Positions 42,918 to 51,825 of a stretch of 64,000 nt of DNA are shown piece by piece (within the stretch, counting starts at the first letter, position 1; each line of letters starts with the position of its first letter). The translations under genes were made by a program, and so were the position numbers. The stretch is from an uncultured Bacteroides sp. GTDB taxonomy: Bacteria > Bacteroidota > Bacteroidia > Bacteroidales > Bacteroidaceae. The notes beneath the pieces were generated by a model. It saw only the letters and a list, made by a program, of their open reading frames with translations. It had not been told where the DNA came from and did not search any database. The DNA lies in NCBI GenBank assembly GCA_902388495.1, contig CABMPP010000008.1, forward strand, positions 1 to 64,000, given 5' to 3'.

Positions 42918-44273
42918 ATGAACGACATTCTTAATTCCATCGGTACTACGATTACTTCCATCAGTGACTTTGTATGCGGCTATCCGCTGTTTATCCTCCT
43001 GATAGGCGGAGGGTTGTTCCTCTTCTTTTATTCGGGAGGCGTTTCTTTGCGTCGTATCGGTTATTCGGTGAAGGCTTTGCGGTATAAGTCGGAGCTTTCG
43101 GGCGAAGGGCAGATCAGTTCTTTCCAGGCATTGATGAGTGCCATTGCATCTACGGTGGGGATGGGGAACATTGCCGGAGTGGCCATTGCCATCACGGTGG
43201 GAGGTCCGGGTGCCATCTTCTGGATGTGGGTGAGTGCTGTGGTGGGAATGTCTACCAAATTCTTTGAAGGGGCTCTTGCCATCATGTACAAGGGGCACGA
43301 CTCGGCGGGCGAGCCGCAGGGAGGTACGATGTATATCATTCTCCACGGACTTGGCAAGCGATGGAAGCCGCTGGCATATTTCTTTTCGATAGTGGGGCTG
43401 ATAGGTACGCTGTGCGTGATGCAGGCCAATCAGTTGGTGGAGTCGGTTACTACGGTTTTCACTACGCCTGCGGGCATTGAGAATACGTTGGGGCTGCGTT
43501 TTGTGATGGGAGTGGTTATCAGTCTGATAGTAGGGGCGGTGATTATTGGCGGCATCCGGCGCATATCGGTAATCTCGGCAAAGGTGGTGCCGGTGATGGT
43601 GGCTTGCTACATGCTTCTTGTATTCGTTATTATCTGCTTGAATCTTGATAAAGTGCCGGGCGTGCTGGCATCTATCTTCGAGTCGGCTTTCAGCATGAAG
43701 GCAGGGATAGGTGGTATACTGGGTATTGCATTGACCGGTGCACGCCGGGCGGCGTATGTCAATGAGGCGGGAGTGGGCACAGCGTCCATGATGCACGGCG
43801 CTTCGCGCAACGATAATCCTGTGCGCGAAGGGTTGGTGGCTATGATCGGGCCGTCCATCGACTCGGGACTTGTTTGCACGTTGACGGCGCTCCCTATCCT
43901 GATTGCGGGAAACTATGCGTCGGACGGAGGGATAAAAGGGCTTTATATTGCGTTGAATTCATTTGAACAACTGCTTCCCGGCTACGGGCAGTACCTGTTG
44001 ATGGTGATGGTTTTCTTCTTTGCTTTCTCTACAATGTTTTCCTATTCTTATTACGGGCTGAAGTGTACCAACTTCCTGTTTGGTGCAGAGAATGCCAAAT
44101 ACTATAATTATTTCTACCTGGTAATGATTGTCGTTGCCGCTATGATTCCGCTGGGGGCTGTGGTGGCTGTCATGGATCTGGCGTTCGCGTTGATGGCTCT
44201 GCCTACGATGCTTTCGTTGCTGTTGCTTGCGCCCCGGGTGAAGAAGTTGATGAAAGAGTACTTTGCAGCTTAG
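42918..44273 (+). CDS. Sodium:alanine/glycine symporter (AGCS family)
   Basis: Imports alanine or glycine with sodium across the inner membrane. 451 residues with about 11 membrane helices. Family motifs include SFQALMSAIASTVGMGNIAGVAIAI, GPGAIFWMWVSAVVGMSTKFFEG, GGTMYI, GARRAAYVNEAGVGTASMMHG and FAFSTMFSYSYYGLKC. No separate promoter is visible between the glmM terminator and the ATG, so its transcript must read through that hairpin. Confidence 0.92.
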   Translation: MNDILNSIGTTITSISDFVCGYPLFILLIGGGLFLFFYSGGVSLRRIGYSVKALRYKSELSGEGQISSFQALMSAIASTVGMGNIAGVAIAITVGGPGAIFWMWVSAVVGMSTKFFEGALAIMYKGHDSAGEPQGGTMYIILHGLGKRWKPLAYFFSIVGLIGTLCVMQANQLVESVTTVFTTPAGIENTLGLRFVMGVVISLIVGAVIIGGIRRISVISAKVVPVMVACYMLLVFVIICLNLDKVPGVLASIFESAFSMKAGIGGILGIALTGARRAAYVNEAGVGTASMMHGASRNDNPVREGLVAMIGPSIDSGLVCTLTALPILIAGNYASDGGIKGLYIALNSFEQLLPGYGQYLLMVMVFFFAFSTMFSYSYYGLKCTNFLFGAENAKYYNYFYLVMIVVAAMIPLGAVVAVMDLAFALMALPTMLSLLLLAPRVKKLMKEYFAA

Positions 44274-44317
44274 TTTGCTCGATTCTTGTCAAGAGCAGAT
44301 TTATGTAAGATTAACGG

Positions 44318-44342
44318 ACGGGAGGTTTACACTCCTGTTTTC
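44318..44342 (+). terminator. Terminator after the symporter gene
   Basis: Stem ACGGGAG / CTCCTGT (one G-T pair), 7-nt loop, followed by TTTTC. Confidence 0.6.
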
Positions 44343-44356
44343 TATTCTCGAAACAG

Positions 44357-44427
44357 ATGGTCTGTTTGCTCAGAACGCATGGTCTGTTGAGTAGAGATAG
44401 ACCATGTGTTTGCCTGGAACAGACCAT
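44357..44427. repeat. Two direct and two inverted copies, 22-bp period
   Basis: ATGGTCTGTT occurs at 44357 and 44379. The inverted core AGACCAT occurs at 44399 and 44421. Within each pair the spacing is exactly 22 bp, and the step from copy 2 to copy 3 is similar. The pairs can fold on each other. Confidence 0.85.
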
Positions 44428-44515
44428 GTATTTCCCAAAGGTGAACGTACCGATTACTAAGGTGTGGCATTGGGAGAGCAAACATGTGGTATTGCGAATG
44501 ATGCGCTGTTGGGAG

Positions 44516-44548
44516 AAAAAAAGAACGGAGAAGCAATGCCCCTCCGTT
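44516..44548 (-). terminator. Terminator of the queA-NUDIX operon
   Basis: On the minus strand AACGGAG pairs with CTCCGTT (11-nt loop), followed by C and seven T. Confidence 0.85.
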
Positions 44549-44602
44549 TATACTAATTTAAAATTGAATTCTAAATAGAATTACGAATACAAATATACGA
44601 AA

Positions 44603-45136
44603 TCAGAAAGGCGATGTCAAGTGTTTGGACGGATTTCTTATGCCCACTGTTTCTATTTCTCCTTCAAAGTTCGGAGTGAATACTCCTTTTCCGATGTTCT
44701 CTTTGATTTCATCCATGCTCCAGAAACGTCCGCCCTCTAGTTCGTCGCTGGGATGTATTTCTCCGTCGTACACGGTTTTGTGTACAAAGACGAGCTCGCG
44801 TTCGCGGGCAGACTCAAAGACGTAATGCATCAATGTTTCGGGAGTGAAGTCCGTAATGCCCAATTCTTCGCGCACTTCGCGCTTTAATGCCATTTCCACG
44901 CTCTCGCCCAGGTCTACATGACCACCTACGGATGTGTCCCACTTACCCGGCTGGATATCTTTCCATTCGGGGCGCTTCTGCAGATACAGTTCACCTTTGG
45001 AGTTGAACACATGAAGGTGTACGACCGGATGCAGCAGTTTGCTTCCGTCGTGGCATTCTCCGCGCGTGGCGGCACCTGTGATGTTGCCTTGTTCATCGAC
45101 AAGGGGAAACATTTCTTGATTATTGTCGCTGTTCAT
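44603..45136 (-). CDS. NUDIX hydrolase
   Basis: 177 residues. The NUDIX box GGHVDLGESVEMALKREVREELGI in outline (G-x5-E-x7-REVREELG) is complete and should bind Mg2+ and cleave a nucleoside-diphosphate-linked or related substrate. The layout with VVHLHVFNSKGELYLQKR and the trailing GRFWSMDEI resembles the YfcD/isopentenyl-diphosphate-isomerase-like branch of the family; substrate unknown. It lies 3 bp after queA and is probably co-transcribed with it. Confidence 0.85.
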   Translation of the reverse strand: MNSDNNQEMFPLVDEQGNITGAATRGECHDGSKLLHPVVHLHVFNSKGELYLQKRPEWKDIQPGKWDTSVGGHVDLGESVEMALKREVREELGITDFTPETLMHYVFESARERELVFVHKTVYDGEIHPSDELEGGRFWSMDEIKENIGKGVFTPNFEGEIETVGIRNPSKHLTSPF

Positions 45137-45139
45137 TGT

Positions 45140-46369
45140 TTAAGGTATTAATAAAGAGGAATCCCCATAACTGAGGAACCGGAAATTGTGGCTCAGTGCA
45201 TAATCGTATATTTTCCGCCAATCTCCGTGTACGAAAGCCGATACAAGCAACAGCAGGGTGCTTTGCGGTTGGTGGAAGTTGGTGACCATCGCTTTCACGA
45301 TACGGTACTTATATCCCGGGGCAATAATAATCTGTGTACTGGTATGCAATGTCTCCATCCCGTGCCGGTCGAGGTAGCAGACGATGGCCTGCAGGGCATC
45401 GACAGCAGGAGTGGCGGAGGCTTCGGCAGACATTTCGTATGGCTGCCACTGCTTGACGTGCAGTTCTTCTTCCGTAGCATCGGGATTATTCAGAAGGGTA
45501 ATTCCGATGTGATACAGGCTTTCCAGTGTACGGACGGAGGTCGTGCCTACGGCAACGGCTTTGCCGTCGTGTGCTATCAGTTTCTGCAACGTGCTGCGCG
45601 ATACGGAGATATACTCCGTATGCATCTCGTGCCCTTCAATCTCTTCACTCTTCACGGGCTTGAATGTACCTGCCCCTACGTGCAGGGTCAGTTCTTCCAG
45701 GTCGACGCCTTTGTCACGCAGTGCGTCGAGTACGCGCGGTGTGAAGTGCAGTCCCGCGGTGGGAGCGGCAACCGAGCCTTTTATTTTGGAATATACGGTC
45801 TGATAAGTTTCCTTATCGCTTTCCTGCGTCTCGCGGTTCAGATAAGGAGGGATGGGCAGTTCGCCGAAAACTTCCAGGATATCGGCAAAGGTCACTTCGG
45901 GATTGTTCCACCGGAAGTCTATCCAATGGCTGGTTCCGTGGCATTCGCCGCGTTCGGCGGTCAGGGTAAGCGGCTGGCCTTTGACAGTCATCTCCCGTTT
46001 CAGAATGCCTTCTTTCCATTTCTTCAGATTACCTATCATGCAGAGCCAGGCGGCATGTTCCGTCTGCTGGAAGTTCAGTACGTAGTCGTTCGGCTGTATC
46101 GGTTCCAGGCAGAATACTTCGATCAGTGCCCCCGTCTCTTTGCGGAAATGCAGGCGGGCCTGGATCACTTTGGTATTATTGAATATCATCAGACTGCCTG
46201 TCGGCAGATACTCGGGCAGTGAGGTGAATACGTCTTCGGAAACTTCGCCGTGGCGATACAATAGCAACTTGGATTGGTCTCGTATGGGAAGCGGAAATTT
46301 AGCGATACGCTCGTCCGGCAACGGGTAATTGAATTCGCTGATATGAATGTGTTTAGGGTCTTGCTTCAT
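45140..46369 (-). CDS. queA: S-adenosylmethionine:tRNA ribosyltransferase-isomerase
   Basis: Transfers and isomerises the ribosyl moiety of SAM onto preQ1-tRNA to make epoxyqueuosine. Motifs: [15 protein letters not shown] at the start, [45 protein letters not shown] and [17 protein letters not shown]. 409 residues, longer than the 340-360 of most bacteria because of an insertion around residues 110-170, which I believe is usual in Bacteroidales. Convergent distance to other queuosine genes cannot be judged here. Confidence 0.93.
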   Translation of the reverse strand: MKQDPKHIHISEFNYPLPDERIAKFPLPIRDQSKLLLYRHGEVSEDVFTSLPEYLPTGSLMIFNNTKVIQARLHFRKETGALIEVFCLEPIQPNDYVLNFQQTEHAAWLCMIGNLKKWKEGILKREMTVKGQPLTLTAERGECHGTSHWIDFRWNNPEVTFADILEVFGELPIPPYLNRETQESDKETYQTVYSKIKGSVAAPTAGLHFTPRVLDALRDKGVDLEELTLHVGAGTFKPVKSEEIEGHEMHTEYISVSRSTLQKLIAHDGKAVAVGTTSVRTLESLYHIGITLLNNPDATEEELHVKQWQPYEMSAEASATPAVDALQAIVCYLDRHGMETLHTSTQIIIAPGYKYRIVKAMVTNFHQPQSTLLLLVSAFVHGDWRKIYDYALSHNFRFLSYGDSSLLIP

Positions 46370-46444
46370 GACTTTATATTTTTACGCTGGGCAAAGGTAC
46401 GGATATTTATCGTCTTTTTTCTATCTTTTTTTGTTGAGTTGCCG

Positions 46445-46452
46445 TATCTTTG
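46445..46452 (+). promoter_or_regulatory. -7 box TATCTTTG before the DUF2027 gene
   Basis: Matches TAnnTTTG, 25 bp before the ATG; T-rich upstream but no TTTG at correct spacing. Confidence 0.45.
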
Positions 46453-46477
46453 TGCATTAAATAAAATAATTGATAAG

Positions 46478-47608
46478 ATGAAAATTGGAGATAAAGTACG
46501 TTTCCTCAGCGAAGTAGGGGGCGGTGTTGTGACAGGATTTCAGGGAAAGAACATTGTGTTGGTAGAAGATGCGGATGGTTTTGACATACCGATGCCTGTA
46601 CACGAGTGTGTGGTGATAGAGACGGATGATTATAACATTCCCACTCCGGCTGCCAAGGCAGCTGCCAATAAAAAAAAGGCGGAAGAGCAGCATGCACGCT
46701 CGGCTACGGCCTTATCGAAACCTGCTGCCGGTGCATCTGCCTCCTCCGAACCGCAATCCGTGCGTTTGGAGAAACCTCAGGTTTCAGTCTATCGCCAGCC
46801 TGAAATGAAAGGCGGGGATGTACTGAATGTCTTTCTTGCTTTTGTTCCGGAAGACATCAAGGCAGTCAGCACCACGCCTTTTGAGGCTTACTTGGTGAAT
46901 GACAGTAATTACCATATGTACTACACCTATCTCAGTGCCGAAGGCAAGTCCTGGACTGTCCGTTCGCATGGCTTGCTGGAGGCGAATACAAAACTCCTGC
47001 TGGAAGAATTCGAGAAGTCGGAACTGAATGACCGTGAGCGTGTGGCTGTACAACTTGTCGCATTCAAAGACAACCGTTCATTTGCCATGAAACCGGCTGT
47101 CAGTGTAGAGGTTCGCATTGATATGGTGAAGTTCTACAAGTTGCATACTTTCCAGGATTCGGACTTCTTTGAAACACCGGCACTTATCTATGATATCGTG
47201 AAGGATGACCAGCCTGTCAAGCAGGTCTATGTCTCTGCCGAAGATTTGCAGGCTGCTTTGATACAGAAGAAAACCGTCGACGTTCCTGCCAAACCTCAGA
47301 CTCTTGTCAAGCGTGGCGGCAAAAATGAAATCGTTGAGATAGATTTGCATATCGGTGAATTGCTGGACGATACCCACGGCATGAGCAATAGCGAAATCTT
47401 GAATTACCAACTGGATAAGTTCCGCGAAGTAATGGAGAAATATAAGAATAAGCGTGAACAGCGTATTGTCTTCATCCACGGAAAAGGTGACGGTGTACTC
47501 CGCAAGGCATTGCTGGATGAACTGAAACGGAAATATTCCAACTGCCGCCATCAGGATGCTTCGTTCCAGGAGTATGGGTTCGGGGCGACGATGGTGACGA
47601 TAAAGTAA
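46478..47608 (+). CDS. DUF2027 and Smr domain protein
   Basis: 376 residues. Residues 1-60 form a small beta-barrel ([20 protein letters not shown], a KOW/MutS2-like start), then a low-complexity Ala/Lys linker, DUF2027 (about 110-260) and a C-terminal Smr domain (about 295-376) with [25 protein letters not shown] and the closing GATMVTIK. Smr domains are nicking nucleases in MutS2 relatives and act on stalled-ribosome mRNA in others; the role here is unknown. An in-frame open stretch to 46274 exists, but ATG 46478 matches the -7 box. Tail-to-tail with the kinase operon, 2 bp apart. Confidence 0.82.
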   Translation: MKIGDKVRFLSEVGGGVVTGFQGKNIVLVEDADGFDIPMPVHECVVIETDDYNIPTPAAKAAANKKKAEEQHARSATALSKPAAGASASSEPQSVRLEKPQVSVYRQPEMKGGDVLNVFLAFVPEDIKAVSTTPFEAYLVNDSNYHMYYTYLSAEGKSWTVRSHGLLEANTKLLLEEFEKSELNDRERVAVQLVAFKDNRSFAMKPAVSVEVRIDMVKFYKLHTFQDSDFFETPALIYDIVKDDQPVKQVYVSAEDLQAALIQKKTVDVPAKPQTLVKRGGKNEIVEIDLHIGELLDDTHGMSNSEILNYQLDKFREVMEKYKNKREQRIVFIHGKGDGVLRKALLDELKRKYSNCRHQDASFQEYGFGATMVTIK

Positions 47609-47610
47609 GG

Positions 47611-49101
47611 TTAGAGTTCCAAACTTATTTTAGTACTCTTTCTGACAGTTTTTTCCTGCGGTGAAGCGGATTGCATCATCTCAGCTTCTATTTGCTGGAT
47701 TGCTCTTTTGGCTTTATACACAAATCTGCCTTTAGGGTATTGCCGTAGATATTTCTCATAGTCAGCCACGGTTTGACAGTTATAAAAGAAACGCTCTTCA
47801 TTCTCTCTTCTTATCTTTGCGCTGTCGGGAGCAGGGGAGGGCGTTTCGGCTTTTGGCTTGGGTTTGAATCTTGTGGGCTGTTTCGCCGGCAATTCTTCTT
47901 CTATGGGTTGTTCTGCTTCTATGGTATCTACGGTTATTTGAACTGCTGCCTCTCTTCGTTGGACCTCTTTTATGCTGTCTTCTACCAGCATTTGAATTTT
48001 CAGTTTTACGAATTCAGCATGAGAAGAGGTTGGGTAACGGTTCAGGAAATGCTTGAAGTCTTCTTTTGTACGGCATGCAGTATATGTGCGTTCTTCTTCC
48101 AAGTTTCCGAAGAATGTGGAAATGCCTTTGATCAGTAGTAATACCAATAGTATGCTAAGGGCAATCCAGCCGGCTAGCCGCTTGCTTACATGTTTATTGG
48201 GTTTCTTCTTAATATGTGGCGACGTGCTTGGTGGCAGGGCAGAAGATACAGAAGGTGTAGCGTGTGTTACCGGGCCTAAACTGGGCTGTGATGCTTCTTG
48301 CTTCAACATGGAACAAGCATATTCATAGGCTTGTCGGGCTGTAGGTCGGTCCCATGTATTGATGGAAAGACATGTATGTATGAATTTGGTCAGTTGGGAA
48401 GAATATTCTTTATTCAAAGCAGGGATACGTGCACCGTTTAGTTGGACGCAACCGCCCATGCCTTCCCATAGCAGGTGTCCGCTTAATAATTCATACGCGC
48501 TCATACCCAGAGACCATATATCACTGGTTGCTACTATAAGTGGATTTTCGGAGAAACGTTCCGGTCCCATATAAGCAAGAGTTCCCGAACTTTCTACTTT
48601 ATTGACGCTTTTGCGGAAGGTGTGTTCCAGCTTACGACTGATTCCAAAATCGGAGATGATGAATCTGCCGTCATCGCCAATCAGAATATTGTCGGGCTTG
48701 ATATCTTGATGGATGACCGGAGGAGTCTGTCCGTGTAGGAACATCAGTCCGCATGATACGTCGCGGATGAAGTGCCATAGTTGTTTCTCGGACATCTTGC
48801 CTGCCAAGATAGCGGAGGAGCCATTGGAACAGTAGGGCATTACCAGGAATGGACACTGTTCGAAAACATCGAAATGGTTAAGATGCAGCAAGTTAGGATG
48901 ATGTAATTTATAGGCAAGTTTAAATTCTTCCCGAAAATCCTTTATGCCATTGTCATCCAACCGACCGTAGTACTTTATGGCAACTTCCACATCTGCCAAT
49001 AAGTTTTGTGCCAGCCAGACTTCACCAAAGCTGCCTGTACCCAACCTTTTCTTCAACTGATAATGTTCAGCAAATATGTCTCCACTCTTTAGTTGCATCA
49101 T
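47611..49101 (-). CDS. Membrane Ser/Thr kinase with extracytoplasmic repeats
   Basis: 496 residues. Hanks-type kinase domain (about 14-270): glycine loop GTGSFGEVWLA, ATP Lys43, catalytic loop HQDIKPDN (His131-Gln-Asp133), DFG at 151, and SDIWSLG. The HRD Arg is Gln, so it is a non-RD kinase. One membrane helix (310-330) follows a Pro-rich linker. The outer region has two copies of a 33-residue motif (338-370 and 437-470) of the form C(R/Q)TxxD(F/Y)xx(F/Y)Lx(R/Q)YP, separated by a Lys/Pro-rich stretch. Last gene of the seven-gene operon, 2 bp after the phosphatase gene. Likely an envelope sensor kinase counteracted by that phosphatase. Confidence 0.9.
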   Translation of the reverse strand: MMQLKSGDIFAEHYQLKKRLGTGSFGEVWLAQNLLADVEVAIKYYGRLDDNGIKDFREEFKLAYKLHHPNLLHLNHFDVFEQCPFLVMPYCSNGSSAILAGKMSEKQLWHFIRDVSCGLMFLHGQTPPVIHQDIKPDNILIGDDGRFIISDFGISRKLEHTFRKSVNKVESSGTLAYMGPERFSENPLIVATSDIWSLGMSAYELLSGHLLWEGMGGCVQLNGARIPALNKEYSSQLTKFIHTCLSINTWDRPTARQAYEYACSMLKQEASQPSLGPVTHATPSVSSALPPSTSPHIKKKPNKHVSKRLAGWIALSILLVLLLIKGISTFFGNLEEERTYTACRTKEDFKHFLNRYPTSSHAEFVKLKIQMLVEDSIKEVQRREAAVQITVDTIEAEQPIEEELPAKQPTRFKPKPKAETPSPAPDSAKIRRENEERFFYNCQTVADYEKYLRQYPKGRFVYKAKRAIQQIEAEMMQSASPQEKTVRKSTKISLEL

Positions 49102-49103
49102 CT

Positions 49104-50075
49104 TTAAAGAATCTTATAACAATAGAAGCCTATTGCCAGAATCAGAATCAAAAGCAGCAGTAGAACTTTCTGAAACTTATGGTTATTAGGCTTGCTGAAT
49201 ACGGTGTTGTTCAGTTTGGTCTTGGGAGCTGCATCTCCCTCCTGGATGATGTGGCAAAGAACGATGGTAACATTGTCATACCCTCCTGCAGCAAGGGCTG
49301 CTTCTATCAGCTGGTCTTTGCAAACGCCGAGATCCTCCTGATTTGCTTCTATGATTTCCATGATTTCCTCGTCGTGGCACAAACCGCATAATCCGTCACT
49401 GCATAGCAGAAGAATGTCGCCATCCTTTAAGCTATAAGAGCGGAAATCCGGATTGGATCGATTGGTAGGATCGCCTAAACATCGGGTAATTATATTGCTG
49501 TAAGGATGATCAAATGTGTTTTCCGGATTCAGTTTCCCTTGGTCCACCAGATCTTGTACATAAGAGTGGTCCTTGGACAAACGGTAAAAACCCGAATTGG
49601 CATTGAATACATAGCAACGGCTGTCACCGCACCAGGTAATGTAAGCTTTATCATTCAATATCCAGGCAAGGACAATAGTAGTACCCATCCCCTGGGTACT
49701 ACTATCTTCTTTACTTGTATTGACAATATTTAAATCAGCGGTCTTGACTACCTTTGTCAGAAACTCTTCGATGGCTTCTTCTGAGTTAACAATACCTTCT
49801 TGAGTAACGATTTTCTCCAGTTTCTCAGTTGTAAATGCGTCTTGTATCGTCTCGATGGCAATGGCGGATGCAACCTCTCCGGCATTTGTACCACCCATTC
49901 CGTCGGCTACGACCAGCAAGCTGCCGAACTTGCCCAAAGAAATCGTTTCAGAAGACTGCGGGACAAACCATTCAGTCTGGCTTAGATCACGGTTGACTAC
50001 GAAATTGTCTTCGTTGTTCTTCCTTACCAAACCAACATTGGTACCTGCCGCTAATTTAATTTTAATCTCAGACAT
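49104..50075 (-). CDS. PP2C-type phosphatase with C-terminal membrane anchor
   Basis: 323 residues. PPM-family phosphatase: metal and catalytic motifs NNEDNF (about 21-25), VADGMGG with Asp58, GDSRCY, CSDGLCG with Asp227 and GGYDNVTIV with Asp267. All metal ligands are present, so it should remove phosphate from Ser/Thr using two Mn2+/Mg2+. A single hydrophobic helix at 302-320 (LLLLLILILAIGFY) anchors it with the enzyme in the cytoplasm, near the membrane kinases. Two bp separate it from the genes on both sides. Confidence 0.93.
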   Translation of the reverse strand: MSEIKIKLAAGTNVGLVRKNNEDNFVVNRDLSQTEWFVPQSSETISLGKFGSLLVVADGMGGTNAGEVASAIAIETIQDAFTTEKLEKIVTQEGIVNSEEAIEEFLTKVVKTADLNIVNTSKEDSSTQGMGTTIVLAWILNDKAYITWCGDSRCYVFNANSGFYRLSKDHSYVQDLVDQGKLNPENTFDHPYSNIITRCLGDPTNRSNPDFRSYSLKDGDILLLCSDGLCGLCHDEEIMEIIEANQEDLGVCKDQLIEAALAAGGYDNVTIVLCHIIQEGDAAPKTKLNNTVFSKPNNHKFQKVLLLLLILILAIGFYCYKIL

Positions 50076-50077
50076 AT

Positions 50078-51808
50078 TTAATTCTTTAAATTTCCTATTG
50101 GCACTAAACGGTCTTTACCTTCTATACTGCCCACCATGAAACCGATTACTTTGTAACCATCATCTTCTAGAAGGAATGCCGGAGAACCGTAATATCCATG
50201 TTCTGCTACGCGATTCTGTAATATGATGGTTCTATATTTTGTATCAGCTATATTGGTGTGATCGTTGAAATGTGCCGGAGTAAGGTTATGAATATCTGCA
50301 TAGCCTGCATAACCTACCATTTGAACTTCTGTCCCTCCACTCATATTGTCTGCTGCAGCTATATCATAAGGGAGTCCTTCACCATGAATCCCTTTTCCTC
50401 TAATATATGCCCAGCTATAAGCTGTAGGGGTAACGATGCTGACATTGATATATTTTCTGCGCTCATACTTCACTTTTATGCCATGTTCTCTTAACTGTAC
50501 TCTGATTGATTTATCGACCTCTATTTCGGTCAATTGCATGTCATTCATTCTGTTAGTTGCAAAATCACCATTCGTAAATGTCAGAGGCCTTCCTGTTCCC
50601 TTTGTGCTATAGGCACGATAATGGATAATAATATTACATCCGCCTCCTTTATATACCGCCAGAAGCTTGCGCCATGAATCCTTCCATTCGGTATTGGAAT
50701 AAATCCAAGGCTCTATATTCTGTCTATCCGTTACAAATGTTCCGTCTGAAAGCATAAAACCGGTTCCACAAATGATGTCTGATACTTGTATGCCCGGATC
50801 GAATTTGGCACCATTATATTCTATTTCAATACGGTCTACTTTGATCGTATAAATATGATCATAATAGTCTTTCAAGTCTCCCGAAGCATTCTCGTCTTCT
50901 TTTGCGGTTATAGCCGGTTCTTCGTCATATTGTGGCTTTGCTTGAGGCGCGGTATTTTGTGGTCTGATGTCACTTGCTTCTTCCCTTGCAGCAATCATAC
51001 TGCTCGAAAGATTATCCAAATCAGATTTCACTTTATAGAAGCTGGCATTCACATGACTTAACTGTCCGTTCACATTGGCTAATTGTGTTTTCAAGGCTTC
51101 CGTATTTCCGTCACTATTGCGAAGTTTTGCTTCCAGATCCCTTTGTTGAGCTTCTAAGGATGCACGTTCAGTACCCAATGAATCCAATTGATTCTGATAT
51201 CCTCTTAACTGAAGTTCTTGTTGCTCTGTTTTCTCTGCCAGCAGTTCGTTCTTTACACCTAAGCTATAATTCCAGGCAGCTAAACCGGCTATGGCCAATA
51301 CGAAAACGATTCCCATAACAGTTAGTGCTGTCTTGTAAGGGCGCAGGGCTTGTTTACGGAAAAGGCTCATTCTTTCTGTCAAGCCAATGCTGGAGGTCAA
51401 TGCTTGGCGGCCTTGCGGAACAATAAATCCTAAACGTGGTCCTCCTACGGACAATTGTATCTCGTCTCCGGTTTGCAGATAGTAGGAACCGTTGATCGGA
51501 TGTCCGTTCACCAATGTCGGATTGGATTGTGAGAGATGAATCAGTTTCCAATTCTCGCCATCACGTACAATTGCAGCGTGTTTGCGACTGACAGTCTCGA
51601 AGCTTTCGTCAAAGCGCACCTGGCAGGAGGCATCTCTACCCAGTTCTACCTGATCGACAATGATTTTCTGAGATTCGCCTGCCTGATGATACTTTGAGGA
51701 GGCTTTGTGTTCCAAGATGAAGTAAGTTCTACCCGAAGCACCCATCAATGCTCCCATTCCGGCACCTACGGAGCCGGCTAAGGTACGTTTGTAATTTTGT
51801 GTATCCAT
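50078..51808 (-). CDS. FHA membrane protein with an inactivated trypsin-like domain
   Basis: 576 residues. FHA domain (about 30-130) with phosphothreonine-binding residues ELGRDA (Arg59), SRKHAAI (74-80) and NPTLVNG (96-102). A membrane helix (160-180), a coiled coil (about 183-275), an acidic linker and a C-terminal chymotrypsin-fold domain (about 345-570) follow. The fold is recognised by CGTGFMLSDGTFVT and GSPAFLLEDDGYKVIGFMVGS. The His region reads VTDRQNIEPW, the Asp site is YSWAYI instead of DWA, and the Ser site is GYYGSP instead of GxSGSP, with Tyr540. All three catalytic residues are thus replaced, indicating a ligand-binding pseudoprotease outside the membrane. The FHA end would dock phosphorylated kinase inside. 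Confidence 0.82.
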   Translation of the reverse strand: MDTQNYKRTLAGSVGAGMGALMGASGRTYFILEHKASSKYHQAGESQKIIVDQVELGRDASCQVRFDESFETVSRKHAAIVRDGENWKLIHLSQSNPTLVNGHPINGSYYLQTGDEIQLSVGGPRLGFIVPQGRQALTSSIGLTERMSLFRKQALRPYKTALTVMGIVFVLAIAGLAAWNYSLGVKNELLAEKTEQQELQLRGYQNQLDSLGTERASLEAQQRDLEAKLRNSDGNTEALKTQLANVNGQLSHVNASFYKVKSDLDNLSSSMIAAREEASDIRPQNTAPQAKPQYDEEPAITAKEDENASGDLKDYYDHIYTIKVDRIEIEYNGAKFDPGIQVSDIICGTGFMLSDGTFVTDRQNIEPWIYSNTEWKDSWRKLLAVYKGGGCNIIIHYRAYSTKGTGRPLTFTNGDFATNRMNDMQLTEIEVDKSIRVQLREHGIKVKYERRKYINVSIVTPTAYSWAYIRGKGIHGEGLPYDIAAADNMSGGTEVQMVGYAGYADIHNLTPAHFNDHTNIADTKYRTIILQNRVAEHGYYGSPAFLLEDDGYKVIGFMVGSIEGKDRLVPIGNLKN

Positions 51809-51825
51809 ACTATTTGGTATATAAA

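Larger units (their letters stand above)
44274..44602. other. 329-bp gap between convergent genes
   Basis: Holds the symporter terminator, a 22-bp-period repeat array with direct and inverted pairs, and the terminator of the queA-NUDIX operon. No further gene seen. Confidence 0.65.
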
